In this document: positions 9,964 to 19,564 of the stretch, in pieces | Numbering within the stretch: the stretch's first letter is position 1 | Layout: every line of letters starts with the position of its first letter | Assembly (NCBI GenBank): GCA_963709175.1 | Contig: CAVPVK010000012.1 | Location: forward strand, 682,001 to 746,000 | Direction of reading: 5' to 3' | Length of the DNA: 64,000 bases | Origin: JANXQG01 sp963709175 | Lineage (GTDB): Bacteria; Planctomycetota; Planctomycetia; Pirellulales; Thermoguttaceae | Position numbers and translations under genes: made by a program | Notes under the pieces: model-generated | What the model was told of the DNA's origin: nothing | Databases searched by the model: none | The model's input: only the letters and a program-made list of their open reading frames with translations

Positions 9964-12573
9964 ATGCCGTTTACATCGAGTTGTCCCAAGTGCCAAAAAC
10001 AAGTCCTCGTTCCCGACGGGACGTGTGTTGATGCTGTCGTGCGGTGCCCCGTATGCTCGGAGGTATATTCGCTGGGCGAAATCCTGGCCGCCGTGCCGGC
10101 ATTGATCGTCGTGCATCCGGGAAGTAGTCCCGCCGTCGCCATGGAAACGCTCGCTACGGCCGCGGTCGTGGCCCCCGCGGCACCCGCCGAAGGTGGGGTG
10201 TTCTCGGCCCATCGCGTGGAGCCGACGCTGCAAGATGCTGATCCGCTGTTGTTTGAAGGCGATGAAGTTCAACTGGCCACGCCCGAATATGGCCACGTCG
10301 AGCCTTTCGGCCATTCAGATGGCGAGCAGTTGGGCGAGGCGGTCCTGTTCGAGGCAGGCCCGGCGCATTCTGCTGAGACCGATCAGCCGGTGGAGGTGAT
10401 CGCGGAACCGATCGAAGAGGTGTTGGCGGTCCCCATGGTCGAAGACGGCCATCCGGCGATCGAGGAAAATCACGTACCGGCTGCCGAAGGGCCTGCTACT
10501 GGATCGGCTGACGAAGCCCCCTGGGGCGGCGAGTGGATCGGTTTCAAAGACGAAACCCCGCATGAGGAAGGTGGCCACGCAACGGCTGAAGCTGATCAGG
10601 ACGCGGGTCTGGAACACGTCGACTTCGCCGCTATTACGGGCAAGGCCGCTCCGGGCTCTACGGCCGCGGTTGGCGAGGCCATCGCCGCTGAGCCAGTCAA
10701 GAAAAAGAAGCGCAAGCGGGAAACCAGCATGCTCGGCCGCTTAATCGGCATGGCTGTGGCGGGCCTCTTGGCGCTGGTATGCGTGTTCGGAATTGCGTCC
10801 TGGCGGGGGATCAAGATGGACTTCCTCCCATCGTGGCTGCAATTCAACTTCAATAAGTCGAACACGCGAGTTGAGGCGCCGAAGCCTGGACCGCAGCCAG
10901 TCGCACTAGCCAATCCCCAGGCATCCTCTAGCGTTCAAACGCCTGCCAATGTCCAGCCTCCCACCGCCGGCAGCGGTCAACCCGCGGTGATTCCTGCGAC
11001 CGCCGATTCCTCCAAAAAGCCAGATGCGGATAAGACCGAAGCTGGTAGTACGAAGACCGAGCCGGCGCCAGGCAAGCCGGCGGCAGCCGACTCGGGCAAG
11101 GCACCTGCAGTGGCGACTAACGATCCCGGCAAGAAGCCTGTGAAACCCGCGGTGCCGGCGGCCACGAAGTCAAACGACGACCCAGGTCCCTTTGACGAAG
11201 GGCCCAGTAGCAAGCCGGAAACCAGCGGTCCCAAGGGCCAGGGAGGGAGCAAGCCCGAGGCCAATCCCTTCGGACCTGCGGCCCCCGACGCCGGTCCGTT
11301 TGCCGCGCCGCCCGATGTTTCTTCCCTGCCCAAGACCAAACCCGACGACAAGGCGGGCAAGCCTGATGTAACGCCACCGGGCAAGAAGGAACCGGTAGCC
11401 AAGCCGGGCGAGGAGCCGTTCGGTCCGACCGACGTCAAACCGGCGACGGAGAAGAAACCGGAGGTTTCGCCACCCAACAAGACGGCTCCGGCGGCCAAGC
11501 CGGATGAAGAACCGTTTGGACCGACCGAGGTCAAACCGGCAAAAGAGAATAATCCGGCGAAGAAGCCAGAGGTCAAAACCGAAATGAAGCCGGCGCTTTT
11601 GCCGCCCAACAAGGTTGAACCGGCAGCGAAGCCAGACGAAGAGCCGTTTGGACCCAGCGACGTGAAACCGGCGACGGAGAATAAACCGGCGAAGCCCGAG
11701 AGCAGAACCGACAAGAAGCCAGAGATTTCGCCGCCTGACAAGACGGCACCGGCGGCCAAGCCAGATGAAGAGCCGTTCGGTCCTGGACCGGCCGTCCCAC
11801 CCGCGCCAGAGAAGGCACCCGAAAAGAGCGTGCCCGACAAGAGCGCCGACGCCAAACCCGAGGTTCCGGTGCCGGCCAAGCCGGAGAAGGCCGATGTTGG
11901 TACGAAGCCGCCAGCGAAGATTCCTGACGTCAAGCCGGACGCCACGCCGCCCATCGGACCGGAGCCAAAGACTTCGCAGCCAAAGACTGAGGTGAAGCCG
12001 CCGGTCAAGCCAGTGAGTCCGGTGCCGGCGACGATCGTGCCCAAGACCGAGCCGACCGGCGTGCATCCTCTTTCGGCGCCGACGTTTTCTTCGGCTGACG
12101 TTGATGCGCCGTTGAAGACGGTGACCGGGGCGGCGACCGTTGATGCCGCCTCCTATGCCAATTGGTGCACGCTAGCGGAAGTATTGACCTACGCTAAGGA
12201 CGCCAGCGATGCGCAAAAGCAGGCCCTTCGTGCGCTGACGGAAAAGGTCGCTTCCAATCCGCAGTCCGTGGCGGCTATCGACGCCGCGGCTAAGACGCTG
12301 CTGGACAGCAAAGTGGCCAAGGGAGGCATTGTCTTGACCGGAACCGTGTCGGGCCAGGCCACCAAGAACGGACTCTATGGCACGGCGATTCGCATGGGCG
12401 GAATGGGCGTTAAGCCCGTGATGGTGTTCAGCGCCCATCCGCTCAACGTCAAAGAGGCGCAAAAAGTGGTCGTGTTCGGCGCGCTGGTGGGCGATCCTAA
12501 GAAGAATCTGCCTGGCTATCCGGGCACGCAGCCCGTGGTTGTCTGGTCTGACTTCACGACTGCGATTCCCTGA
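9964..12573 (+). CDS. Zinc-ribbon, single-TM protein with Pro/Lys/Glu repeat stalk
   Basis: About 869 residues. The N-terminus has a zinc ribbon (CxxC at 7-10 and 28-31). An acidic linker leads to a Lys/Arg cluster (KKKKRKRE) and one transmembrane helix (about 257-280, MAVAGLLALVCVFGIASW). Then comes a long Pro/Ala/Lys-rich stalk containing at least four near-copies of KPDEEPFGP, spaced about 35-45 residues. The last 160 residues form a separate domain (YANWCTLAEVLTYAKDA to PVVVWSDFTTAIP) that I do not recognise. Topology suggests a cytoplasmic ribbon and an exported stalk and domain. I chose ATG 9964 because the zinc ribbon starts there; the in-frame upstream extension is low quality. A two-component pair lies just downstream. 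No function assigned. Confidence 0.85.
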   Translation: MPFTSSCPKCQKQVLVPDGTCVDAVVRCPVCSEVYSLGEILAAVPALIVVHPGSSPAVAMETLATAAVVAPAAPAEGGVFSAHRVEPTLQDADPLLFEGDEVQLATPEYGHVEPFGHSDGEQLGEAVLFEAGPAHSAETDQPVEVIAEPIEEVLAVPMVEDGHPAIEENHVPAAEGPATGSADEAPWGGEWIGFKDETPHEEGGHATAEADQDAGLEHVDFAAITGKAAPGSTAAVGEAIAAEPVKKKKRKRETSMLGRLIGMAVAGLLALVCVFGIASWRGIKMDFLPSWLQFNFNKSNTRVEAPKPGPQPVALANPQASSSVQTPANVQPPTAGSGQPAVIPATADSSKKPDADKTEAGSTKTEPAPGKPAAADSGKAPAVATNDPGKKPVKPAVPAATKSNDDPGPFDEGPSSKPETSGPKGQGGSKPEANPFGPAAPDAGPFAAPPDVSSLPKTKPDDKAGKPDVTPPGKKEPVAKPGEEPFGPTDVKPATEKKPEVSPPNKTAPAAKPDEEPFGPTEVKPAKENNPAKKPEVKTEMKPALLPPNKVEPAAKPDEEPFGPSDVKPATENKPAKPESRTDKKPEISPPDKTAPAAKPDEEPFGPGPAVPPAPEKAPEKSVPDKSADAKPEVPVPAKPEKADVGTKPPAKIPDVKPDATPPIGPEPKTSQPKTEVKPPVKPVSPVPATIVPKTEPTGVHPLSAPTFSSADVDAPLKTVTGAATVDAASYANWCTLAEVLTYAKDASDAQKQALRALTEKVASNPQSVAAIDAAAKTLLDSKVAKGGIVLTGTVSGQATKNGLYGTAIRMGGMGVKPVMVFSAHPLNVKEAQKVVVFGALVGDPKKNLPGYPGTQPVVVWSDFTTAIP

Positions 12574-12643
12574 GGCGGTCAGAATAAGCGGGTCAATTTG
12601 GTCGGCAAATCTACTCATAGACGAAGTTACTCCGTTTTGACCG

Positions 12644-12661
12644 AACGGAATGAATTCCGTT
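12644..12661. repeat. Dispersed palindrome, copy 2
   Basis: Same AACGGAAT-GA-ATTCCGTT inverted repeat as at 6839-6856, here with 9-base arms (12643-12662). Located between the zinc-ribbon gene and the histidine kinase, where it could also act as a transcript-end hairpin. Confidence 0.85.
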
Positions 12662-12729
12662 CTACGAAGGGACGTGCCGCCCTCCTTGGATAATCGTCGT
12701 ACCTAGCGCCTCTGTCTTTTGTCTTTTAC

Positions 12730-14244
12730 ATGAGTGCTCGCCTAACGGTGCGCATGGCCGCGCCGAGCATTTTGATCAGCCTCCTCTTGCTGGCCTTGGG
12801 CAGCGCGGGCGGCCTGATCGTCCAGCGAATGCAACGGCAAACTGCCAAGACTGTCTCGTTGGACATGGCAACCATCCAGGCTGCCGAGCAGTTGGTGTTT
12901 GCGATTGGCGAGACCCGCATGGAACTGGCCGAATTCCTTGCCACAGCCGACGCGGCTCACCTGGGGGCCGTGCCGGCCACGTGTGCCCATATCAAGGCCT
13001 GGCTCGAAAAGACGGGGGAACTGGTCGACGACGACCAGGAAAGGGCTTTGGCTGGAAAGCTCGACGCCGGCTATCAAGATTTCATGGAACAGTGGCGGAA
13101 CATCTCGTCCCAAAAGTCCTCGGAGTTGCGGCCGGCCGTCATGAACCTGAACGACCTGGCGGCCCGCGGTCTGTTGGCGCCCGCGCGTGAACTGCTCGCC
13201 CTGGAAGAGCAACTCATTCACAGGAGCAGCGATCGCAATCGCGAGATGGCCGATCGCGTGGCCATTGGGCTGTGGCTGCTGGGAATCTGCGGCGCCGCGG
13301 CCGGGCTGATTGCCGGTTTCGGCATTGCCCGCAGCGTTACGCATTCCATCGTCCAGCTTTATTTGCCCATTCGCGCCGCCAGTGGACGCCTGGAGGAGGT
13401 CGTCGGTCCCGTGGATATCGCCCCGGCGCAGGGAATCGCCCACCTTGATGAGATTCTGCGGAGCATGGCCGACCACGTTGGCACCGTTGTCGATCGCTTG
13501 CAACAGACGCAATTGGAAGTCCTTCGCGCGGAGCGGATGTCGGCCTTGGGACAACTTGCAGCCGGCCTGGCCCACGAGCTCCGCAACCCGTTGACTTCCA
13601 TGAAGCTGCTCGTGCAGGCGGCAGTCGAGGCGGGTCCCGACGCAACTCTCCGCGGCCGCGACCTGGCCATCGTTGCCGACGAAACTGCCCGACTCGATCG
13701 CTCGCTCCAGACCTTCCTCGACTACGCTCGTCCGCCGAAACTGGTAAAAGAGAAGGCGGATATCCGCCAGGTCATCCTTCAGACCTTGGAATTGGTTGCC
13801 ACGCGCGCTAACTGCCAGGGAGTCTCGATCGAAACTGAGTTGCCGCCCCGGCCGCTGATCGTCGAGGCCGACCACGACCAGCTTCGCCAGGTCTTCTTGA
13901 ACCTGGCCCTGAATGCACTCGATGCCCTTCCCCATGGCGGCACGATCCGCGTCACCGTAGTCGGCGCCGGAACCGACTCGAGTGACGGGCTGATAACCGT
14001 TACGTTTGCTGACAGCGGACCGGGGATCACCACGGAACCGGTCGACCAAATCTTCGAGCCCTACGTCAGCACTAAGGAGACGGGTCTGGGGCTGGGCCTG
14101 GCTATCTGCCGCCGCATCGTCGACGCCCATGGTGGACAGATTACCGGCGGCAACGGTCCCACCGGCGGTGCCGTCTTCACCGTTGGCCTGCCGGGAACCG
14201 GTGAACCAATAGTACCGAACGGCCTGCACCGCAGATACAATTGA
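12730..14244 (+). CDS. Membrane sensor histidine kinase
   Basis: 504 residues. Two transmembrane helices (about 11-31 and 177-198) flank a helical sensor region outside the membrane. A linker and coiled coil lead to the H-box LAHELRNPLTSMK (phospho-acceptor His282). The N-box (FLNLALNALDALP), G1 (FADSGPGI), F-box region (IFEPYVSTKETG) and G2 (LGLGLAICRRIV) are all present, so the kinase should be active. It is the NtrB/ZraS type that usually phosphorylates an NtrC-family regulator, and such a gene follows after 3 bases, so the pair is almost certainly cognate. The signal is unknown. No clear ribosome-binding site before ATG 12730. Confidence 0.95.
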   Translation: MSARLTVRMAAPSILISLLLLALGSAGGLIVQRMQRQTAKTVSLDMATIQAAEQLVFAIGETRMELAEFLATADAAHLGAVPATCAHIKAWLEKTGELVDDDQERALAGKLDAGYQDFMEQWRNISSQKSSELRPAVMNLNDLAARGLLAPARELLALEEQLIHRSSDRNREMADRVAIGLWLLGICGAAAGLIAGFGIARSVTHSIVQLYLPIRAASGRLEEVVGPVDIAPAQGIAHLDEILRSMADHVGTVVDRLQQTQLEVLRAERMSALGQLAAGLAHELRNPLTSMKLLVQAAVEAGPDATLRGRDLAIVADETARLDRSLQTFLDYARPPKLVKEKADIRQVILQTLELVATRANCQGVSIETELPPRPLIVEADHDQLRQVFLNLALNALDALPHGGTIRVTVVGAGTDSSDGLITVTFADSGPGITTEPVDQIFEPYVSTKETGLGLGLAICRRIVDAHGGQITGGNGPTGGAVFTVGLPGTGEPIVPNGLHRRYN

Positions 14245-14247
14245 ATC

Positions 14248-15684
14248 ATGCAAACCCTCCTGATCATCGATGACGAACCGAACGTCTGCTACACGCTGGA
14301 CAAGGTGCTGGCGTCTCCACGGCTGAAGATCCTCGCGACGGGCACGGCCAGCGAAGGTCTCGCGGCCGTTCGCCGCGAGTCGCCCGACGTCGTAATCCTC
14401 GATGTCCGTTTGCCCGACATGTCGGGTTTGGACGCCTACCGTCAGATCCGCGAAGTCGATGCCAGGCTGCCGGTGATCATCATCACGGCACACGGCACCA
14501 CGGAGACAGCGATCGAGGCCATCAAGCTGGGGGCATTCGAGTACTTGCTGAAGCCGCTGGACCTTGGCCAGCTTCGCGAAGTGGTGGGACGGGCCGTTCA
14601 CGTCAGCCAGATCAGCCGCACGCCGGCGATGTTCGACGCCAGTGGGCCGCCGCCGCTCGACAGCGACCAATTGGTGGGCAATTCCCCACCCATGCAGGAA
14701 CTCTATAAGTCGATCGGCCGCATCGCTCCGCAAGACGTCACCGTATTGATCCTTGGCGAGAGTGGGACGGGCAAGGAAATGGTGGCGCGGGCCATTTACC
14801 AGCACAGCCGCCGCCATCTTGCCCCCCTGCTGGCAATCAATTGCGCGGCCATCCCCGAGCCGCTGCTGGAGAGCGAACTATTTGGCCACGAGCGAGGTGC
14901 ATTCACCGGCGCCGATCGCCGCCGTATCGGCAAGTTCGAGCAGGCCAGCGGCGGGACGATCTTCATGGACGAAGTGGGCGACATGGCCGTTGCCACGCAA
15001 GCCAAGCTCCTGCGGTTGCTGCAAGATGGGCAATTCGAGCGCGTGGGCGGCAACGTCACCATCCGCACCGACGTCCGGCTGATTGCCGCCACCAATCAGG
15101 ACCTGGAATCGCTCGCCGCGGCGGGTCGCTTCCGCCAGGACTTGTTTTATCGCCTCAACGTGCTTACGATCCGCATACCGCCGCTCCGCGAGCGGATCGA
15201 CGACATTCCCTTGCTGGTTCAGTATTTCCTTGGCCGCATGAATCGCCAGTTCGATCGGCACGTGCACGAGATGTCGCCGGAGGCCATGCAGCTTCTCAAA
15301 CAGCATAATTGGCCCGGCAACGTGCGGGAGTTGCAGAGCGTGGTCAAGCACGCCCTGATTCACACGCCCGGTGATATCGTGACGCCGGAAGGCCTGCCCA
15401 TGCCGCTGCGCGAAACTTCGTCGTCGGCACAGGCTCCATCGGGGCTTGGCGGCGAGTTGGAAGTCGCCCGACTGGCGCGGTCGCTGCTGGAGGACGGACG
15501 CGGCAACATCTACTATCACGTACAGGCGGCCGTGGACCGCGTAGTATTGAACGTTGTGCTGGAGCAGGTCAAAGGCAACCAGGTGGAAGCGGCGGATCTG
15601 CTGGGAATATCTCGCAATACACTCCGCTCGAAGCTGCGGAACCTGGGCCTGGTCGTACAAAAGCAACTCAACGAAGCAGAGTAG
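14248..15684 (+). CDS. NtrC-family sigma-54 response regulator
   Basis: 478 residues in three domains. The receiver domain (1-120) has acidic residues IIDDE, phospho-acceptor Asp52 in VVILDVRLPD and Lys102 in LKPLD. The AAA+ domain (about 140-375) has Walker A GESGTGKE (170-177), the GAFTGA loop (217-222) that contacts sigma-54, and Walker B FMDEVGD. A Fis-type helix-turn-helix ends the protein (VEAADLLGISRNTLRSKLRNLGL). It activates sigma-54 promoters after phosphorylation, most likely by the histidine kinase 3 bases upstream. Targets cannot be read from this window. The stop is only 6 bases from the stop of a convergent small gene. Confidence 0.96.
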   Translation: MQTLLIIDDEPNVCYTLDKVLASPRLKILATGTASEGLAAVRRESPDVVILDVRLPDMSGLDAYRQIREVDARLPVIIITAHGTTETAIEAIKLGAFEYLLKPLDLGQLREVVGRAVHVSQISRTPAMFDASGPPPLDSDQLVGNSPPMQELYKSIGRIAPQDVTVLILGESGTGKEMVARAIYQHSRRHLAPLLAINCAAIPEPLLESELFGHERGAFTGADRRRIGKFEQASGGTIFMDEVGDMAVATQAKLLRLLQDGQFERVGGNVTIRTDVRLIAATNQDLESLAAAGRFRQDLFYRLNVLTIRIPPLRERIDDIPLLVQYFLGRMNRQFDRHVHEMSPEAMQLLKQHNWPGNVRELQSVVKHALIHTPGDIVTPEGLPMPLRETSSSAQAPSGLGGELEVARLARSLLEDGRGNIYYHVQAAVDRVVLNVVLEQVKGNQVEAADLLGISRNTLRSKLRNLGLVVQKQLNEAE

Positions 15685-15690
15685 AAATCG

Positions 15691-15876
15691 TCAATAAGGG
15701 ATTCTCTGCTCGAATCCCAAAGCAACCCGCGGCAGGATAACGATCAAAAAAGTGGCGATGGGACCAAGAAACAGCGAGATCAACCACCACAACAGCCCGC
15801 TGCGTCCCTTGGATTGTGCCAAACCAGCGTTGATTAGCGACAAAGTGCCCCAACCGACGAAAAACTGTGCTTGCAT
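15691..15876 (-). CDS. Small two-helix membrane protein
   Basis: 61 residues with two hydrophobic segments (FVGWGTLSLINAGLA and LLWWLISLFLGPIATFLIVIL) separated by SKGRSG. The start ATG has a textbook AGGAGG at 6 bases, which is the main reason to trust so short a gene. The KGRS...W...GPIA...LP pattern resembles a broad class of small bacterial membrane proteins, some labelled superinfection-immunity-like; that link is tentative. It follows the GH2 gene on the same strand with a 69-base gap. Function unknown. Confidence 0.75.
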   Translation of the reverse strand: MQAQFFVGWGTLSLINAGLAQSKGRSGLLWWLISLFLGPIATFLIVILPRVALGFEQRIPY

Positions 15877-15945
15877 GCTTTTCCTCCTTTCTGGCTATTC
15901 GCTCAGGAAGAACAAAAATTGGTTCCGGCTTCAGGGATCTTGCCA

Positions 15946-18933
15946 TCACGGCGAACCATAGATTGAGCGCAGTTGTTCCTCGAAGTTGACGGGCACAGCG
16001 GCAAGCGGCTGGTGAGTACCGCCGGCTGCATGCCGCAGCATGTTGCGCAACAGCCGCTCCGCCACCGGATCGCTGCCCAAGTGGTCGCGAATCCGCAAGG
16101 TGTTGAGCGTGATGCGGCCGGCGCCGAGCCTGTACACGGCGACCGTCAAGCCGGAACTATAGCCGATCGCCGTGTTGATGGAGCCCGCTACCACCTCGGC
16201 CGGCAAATCCTGCCCGCCCCAGACCGTCGTTGGCAAGACCTCGCGATAAACCGTGTGGTCCAAGATGCATCCAGCGGGCAAACCAGCGAAAATCGGATGA
16301 TTTTTCGCCCAATCGTCCTTGTGATAGAGCCAATTCTCCAGCGGATAGCGAGTACCCTTGTGGACCAGCGGCAGCCAGTGCGTCGGGTTCGCGCCGTCCT
16401 TGAAGACCTCGGGATCGAGAAAGACCGCGTTCGAGCCGCAGGCGATGTGCCGGGCAAGCTGGCGGAACGCCTCAGCGCCTTGCGGCGCGTGACGATTGCC
16501 CACGAGGATCACCTCGCGCGAGCGCTGCAGCGGCGCGTAGGGAGCCGATTTGATGGCGTGCGCGTTGAGCCAGGCCCTCAGTTCGGGGTCGTCGCCCCAG
16601 AGCACGACTTCGGTGTCCACCGGAGGCATTTCCGCCGCGTCGGCCACATGAAACTCCACATCGCCGCTCGCCGCCGCGCCCTTGGTAAACGTGGCCAGAA
16701 AGCGGTACTGCCCGGACGGGCCATCGATCGTCACATCGCCGGCAAAGACCGGCAAGGCGAAAGGTGGTTCCGCCGTGCCTTTGCGATCGGCAATCTTAAC
16801 CATAATCATACGGTCAAACACGGTCGCGCCTCGTGGGCCGACGACCTGCAATCGGGCCGGATATTCGCCAGGCGCGAGCGAGTCTTCGTTGGCCAGCACG
16901 GCTTCAATCCTTGCCTTGCGTCCGCGATAGACCTCCACCGGCTCAACGAAAAGGCACCAGCGCAATGGAGCGAAGGCGTCGAACATGGCATCGACCACGC
17001 CCGGCTTCAGCTCGCGGAAGATGTTGGCGGTCAGACCCTCGCCGGTCAGGCCTTGGTCCTGCGTACCGGTGACGCTGTAGCCGATCACGTGGGGGTTCGC
17101 GCGGATGGCGTTGGTGCCCAGCTTGCGAAGGCCGGCCATCCACGCTACGCACTGACGGAAATAATCCTCGGGATTGGCGAAGGTGTCGCTCAAGTTCCAG
17201 CGGTTCCAATCGGCCGTGAACTGGTCCAGAAATCGGCGATAAATGACGGCATCCTCGCACGTCGTGTCTCCCAGTTGCTCGTAGTGACGGGTCAATCGAA
17301 CCAGATCGACAGCGCTGCCCATGCCGTACTCGGAGAGCCAGTAGGGCTTGTCGCTTTCATTGAGCGTCCGGAGCGTGTGGATCACGCCCGCATCGTGCGG
17401 CAACGGCTGGTACGGGTGCCGGTCCGCAAGGTCGCTCCGCCAATCCGCGTCGCCGGGATTGGCAAACGCCTTGCCCGTTCCGTCCCAACCGCCGCTATTG
17501 AGCATTACCATGCGAGTGTCATCCAGATTGCGGACCAAGGGCAAGGCGGCAAGGGCCTGTCGCACGACTGGGCCGTTGGGGGTCTCATTCAACAGGCCCC
17601 ACATGACGATGCTGGGATGGTTGCGGTCGCGCTTGACCATCGCCAAAGCGGAACGATTGAACCGCTCGACCATCTTGGGCGACGTCTCCATGAACCAGCT
17701 CGCGTAGTTCTCCTGGTACATCAAAAGGCCGATCTCGTCGCACAGTTCGATCTGGTAGCGGGCCGCCAAACCCGTGAAAGAGCGGATCATATTCATGCCC
17801 ATGACCTTGCAGTTCAGCAGGTCGCGGCGAAGCATGTCGCGATCGAGGGCCACGGGGCCGCCGATGGGCGTTTCGCAGCCGGAGTGGGAACTCTTGAGGA
17901 AAAGCCGCCGGCCATTGAGGTGGAAGTATCCGCGTTCCAGGCGGAAATCGCGGAAGCCGCAGCGCGTGGAACTTTCGTCGCAGGAAGGCGTCGCCTCGAC
18001 ATTCACGCCCACGGTCACGCGGTACAGGTAGGGATCGCTCAACTCCCAGGGACGAGGGCTGGCAACCTTGAGTTCCCCCTCAACCAGTGTATCGCCCGGC
18101 GGCAGTTCGCGGTCCATCGTGGCGGCGTCCAGGGTCTCGCCGCCGACCGCCGGAGCGACGCCCATCACGATGCGGGCCGCCACCGCCGGGCCGCCCGCGT
18201 TGCGGAGATTGGCTTGCACGCGAATGCAGCCGGTTCTCGGATCGGGCCGGACGAAGAGGTCTTCGACGCGCACCGCGGGGGCCACGATCAATTCGACGGA
18301 ATCGGTGATGCCGCCCCAATTAACGCCGCGGCCGGGCATCCAGGCGTCGGGCGACTTGGCCGTGTGCGCGGTTTCCGACAACGTTATGCCGTCGATCGGT
18401 ACGGCCGTCGGATTGAGCACCCGCACGGCAAGACGGTTGACCTTTCGTGGCTGGACGGCATCGGTCACGTCGAGCACGAATGGCTCGCACGCCCCCTCGT
18501 GCCGCCCGACAGCAACGCCATTGAGCCTGACCTCGGCCAGGTAGTCCACGTTCCAGAACCGCAACAGATAGCGGCCTCCGACATGGTGATTGGCGGGCGG
18601 TGTGAACTCAAGCCAATACCAGGCCACGCCGTGATACCGGGGGAAGGCTTCCTGGAGAATGCCAGGCACTCGTGCGGCCTTCGCCTCGGCGACGGGTTTT
18701 TCCCACCACCGCATTTCGCGGCCAACGTTGCGCGGATCGGGGGCAAGCAACCAGTTGCGGCCATCCAAAGAGATCACTGCGGCCGAGCGAATTTCCGACA
18801 ACTTGGGCGTCTCGCTACGGAGCCCACTGCAAGGGCATGCTGCGAACAAACCCGCGCAGAGGAGAGGCACAAAGCGAGGCCGATGCCTTGTCCTCGCGCT
18901 GACGGGTTGGCCTGGTCTTACGGGATTGCTCAT
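15946..18933 (-). CDS. Glycoside hydrolase family 2 enzyme, exported
   Basis: 995 residues from ATG 18933, chosen for GGAGGA at 6 bases; the frame runs further upstream but without family sequence. An N-terminal export signal (FVPLLCAGLFAACPC) is followed by the GH2 sugar-binding jelly roll (about 50-220), an immunoglobulin-like domain, and a TIM barrel. The acid/base Glu is in NHPSIVMWGLLNE (about 450) and the nucleophile Glu in YWLSEYG (about 535). The last 400 residues hold further beta domains and a segment resembling a glutamine-amidotransferase-like fold. GH2 enzymes are beta-galactosidases, glucuronidases or mannosidases; the substrate cannot be told here. Probably acts on polysaccharide in the periplasm. 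Confidence 0.92.
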   Translation of the reverse strand: MSNPVRPGQPVSARTRHRPRFVPLLCAGLFAACPCSGLRSETPKLSEIRSAAVISLDGRNWLLAPDPRNVGREMRWWEKPVAEAKAARVPGILQEAFPRYHGVAWYWLEFTPPANHHVGGRYLLRFWNVDYLAEVRLNGVAVGRHEGACEPFVLDVTDAVQPRKVNRLAVRVLNPTAVPIDGITLSETAHTAKSPDAWMPGRGVNWGGITDSVELIVAPAVRVEDLFVRPDPRTGCIRVQANLRNAGGPAVAARIVMGVAPAVGGETLDAATMDRELPPGDTLVEGELKVASPRPWELSDPYLYRVTVGVNVEATPSCDESSTRCGFRDFRLERGYFHLNGRRLFLKSSHSGCETPIGGPVALDRDMLRRDLLNCKVMGMNMIRSFTGLAARYQIELCDEIGLLMYQENYASWFMETSPKMVERFNRSALAMVKRDRNHPSIVMWGLLNETPNGPVVRQALAALPLVRNLDDTRMVMLNSGGWDGTGKAFANPGDADWRSDLADRHPYQPLPHDAGVIHTLRTLNESDKPYWLSEYGMGSAVDLVRLTRHYEQLGDTTCEDAVIYRRFLDQFTADWNRWNLSDTFANPEDYFRQCVAWMAGLRKLGTNAIRANPHVIGYSVTGTQDQGLTGEGLTANIFRELKPGVVDAMFDAFAPLRWCLFVEPVEVYRGRKARIEAVLANEDSLAPGEYPARLQVVGPRGATVFDRMIMVKIADRKGTAEPPFALPVFAGDVTIDGPSGQYRFLATFTKGAAASGDVEFHVADAAEMPPVDTEVVLWGDDPELRAWLNAHAIKSAPYAPLQRSREVILVGNRHAPQGAEAFRQLARHIACGSNAVFLDPEVFKDGANPTHWLPLVHKGTRYPLENWLYHKDDWAKNHPIFAGLPAGCILDHTVYREVLPTTVWGGQDLPAEVVAGSINTAIGYSSGLTVAVYRLGAGRITLNTLRIRDHLGSDPVAERLLRNMLRHAAGGTHQPLAAVPVNFEEQLRSIYGSP

Positions 18934-19039
18934 GCCATTCCTCCGATGCTGGTCATGGGGGACTTGCTGCCGACGGCTTACGTCCCGTGTAGAATAACGG
19001 GGTTTGTTCTCAATAACAAGAAGGCCAAATAAAACACTG

Positions 19040-19564
19040 ATGGACACGACCGAACCTCTCCTGCCACAAAAGCCACGCCGCCGGCGCTGGCCGATCGTCC
19101 TGGCGATAGCCGTTATCTTGATTGGCTGCTTGACGGGCATAGTCCTTTGGAATCGATCGGCGTCGGACAAATTCGCACTGCAGATGAGCCGGACGCCGGT
19201 CGATCCCGACGCCCGGAACCGCGAACTGGTCGTGGGCACCTGGGGCGACGAATATCAAGGCAAGCGGACCATGACCTTGAACGCGGACGGCACCGGCACC
19301 ATGATCGTGGAACTGACCGGCTGGCGGGCGGCGTTATCGGCGCCGCGCTTGAAATTCAACATGAAATGGTCGCTTCAGGGCGGGCACCTGAAGAAGCAGA
19401 CCATCAGCGGCGAGCCGGAAGCGCAGGTCAAGGTGATCCTCAACGTGATGGGCGATCACGTAGACGAGCCGATTCTGGAACTAACCGAGAATCGCCTACT
19501 ACTACTGGACAAGGACGGAAAAACGAAATACGACTGGAATCGCGTAAAGAGTGGCGGAGGTTGA
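19040..19564 (+). CDS. Membrane-anchored hypothetical protein, lipocalin-like body
   Basis: 174 residues from ATG 19040. A basic N-terminus (KPRRRRW) precedes one transmembrane helix (PIVLAIAVILIGCLTGIVLW). The exported part begins LVVGTWGDEYQGKRTMTLNADGTGTM and continues as alternating beta-strands, a pattern seen in small lipocalin-like or copper-resistance-type stress domains. I do not recognise a named family. A start 36 bases upstream (non-ATG) is possible. Divergent from the GH2 gene, with a short shared promoter region of about 106 bases. Confidence 0.7.
   Translation: MDTTEPLLPQKPRRRRWPIVLAIAVILIGCLTGIVLWNRSASDKFALQMSRTPVDPDARNRELVVGTWGDEYQGKRTMTLNADGTGTMIVELTGWRAALSAPRLKFNMKWSLQGGHLKKQTISGEPEAQVKVILNVMGDHVDEPILELTENRLLLLDKDGKTKYDWNRVKSGGG

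Noticed and set aside
10977..12044. Gly/Ser/Leu-rich frame on the - strand
   Set aside because: Mirror image of the Pro/Lys/Glu repeat stalk on the + strand; the repeats explain its openness.
12742..14817. Long open frame (691 codons) on the - strand
   Set aside because: Antisense to the histidine kinase and NtrC genes; no recognisable domain.
15973..19032. Long open frame (1019 codons) on the + strand
   Set aside because: Antisense to the GH2 gene, which has catalytic motifs and a ribosome-binding site. The + frame has no family features and reflects GC-rich codon bias.
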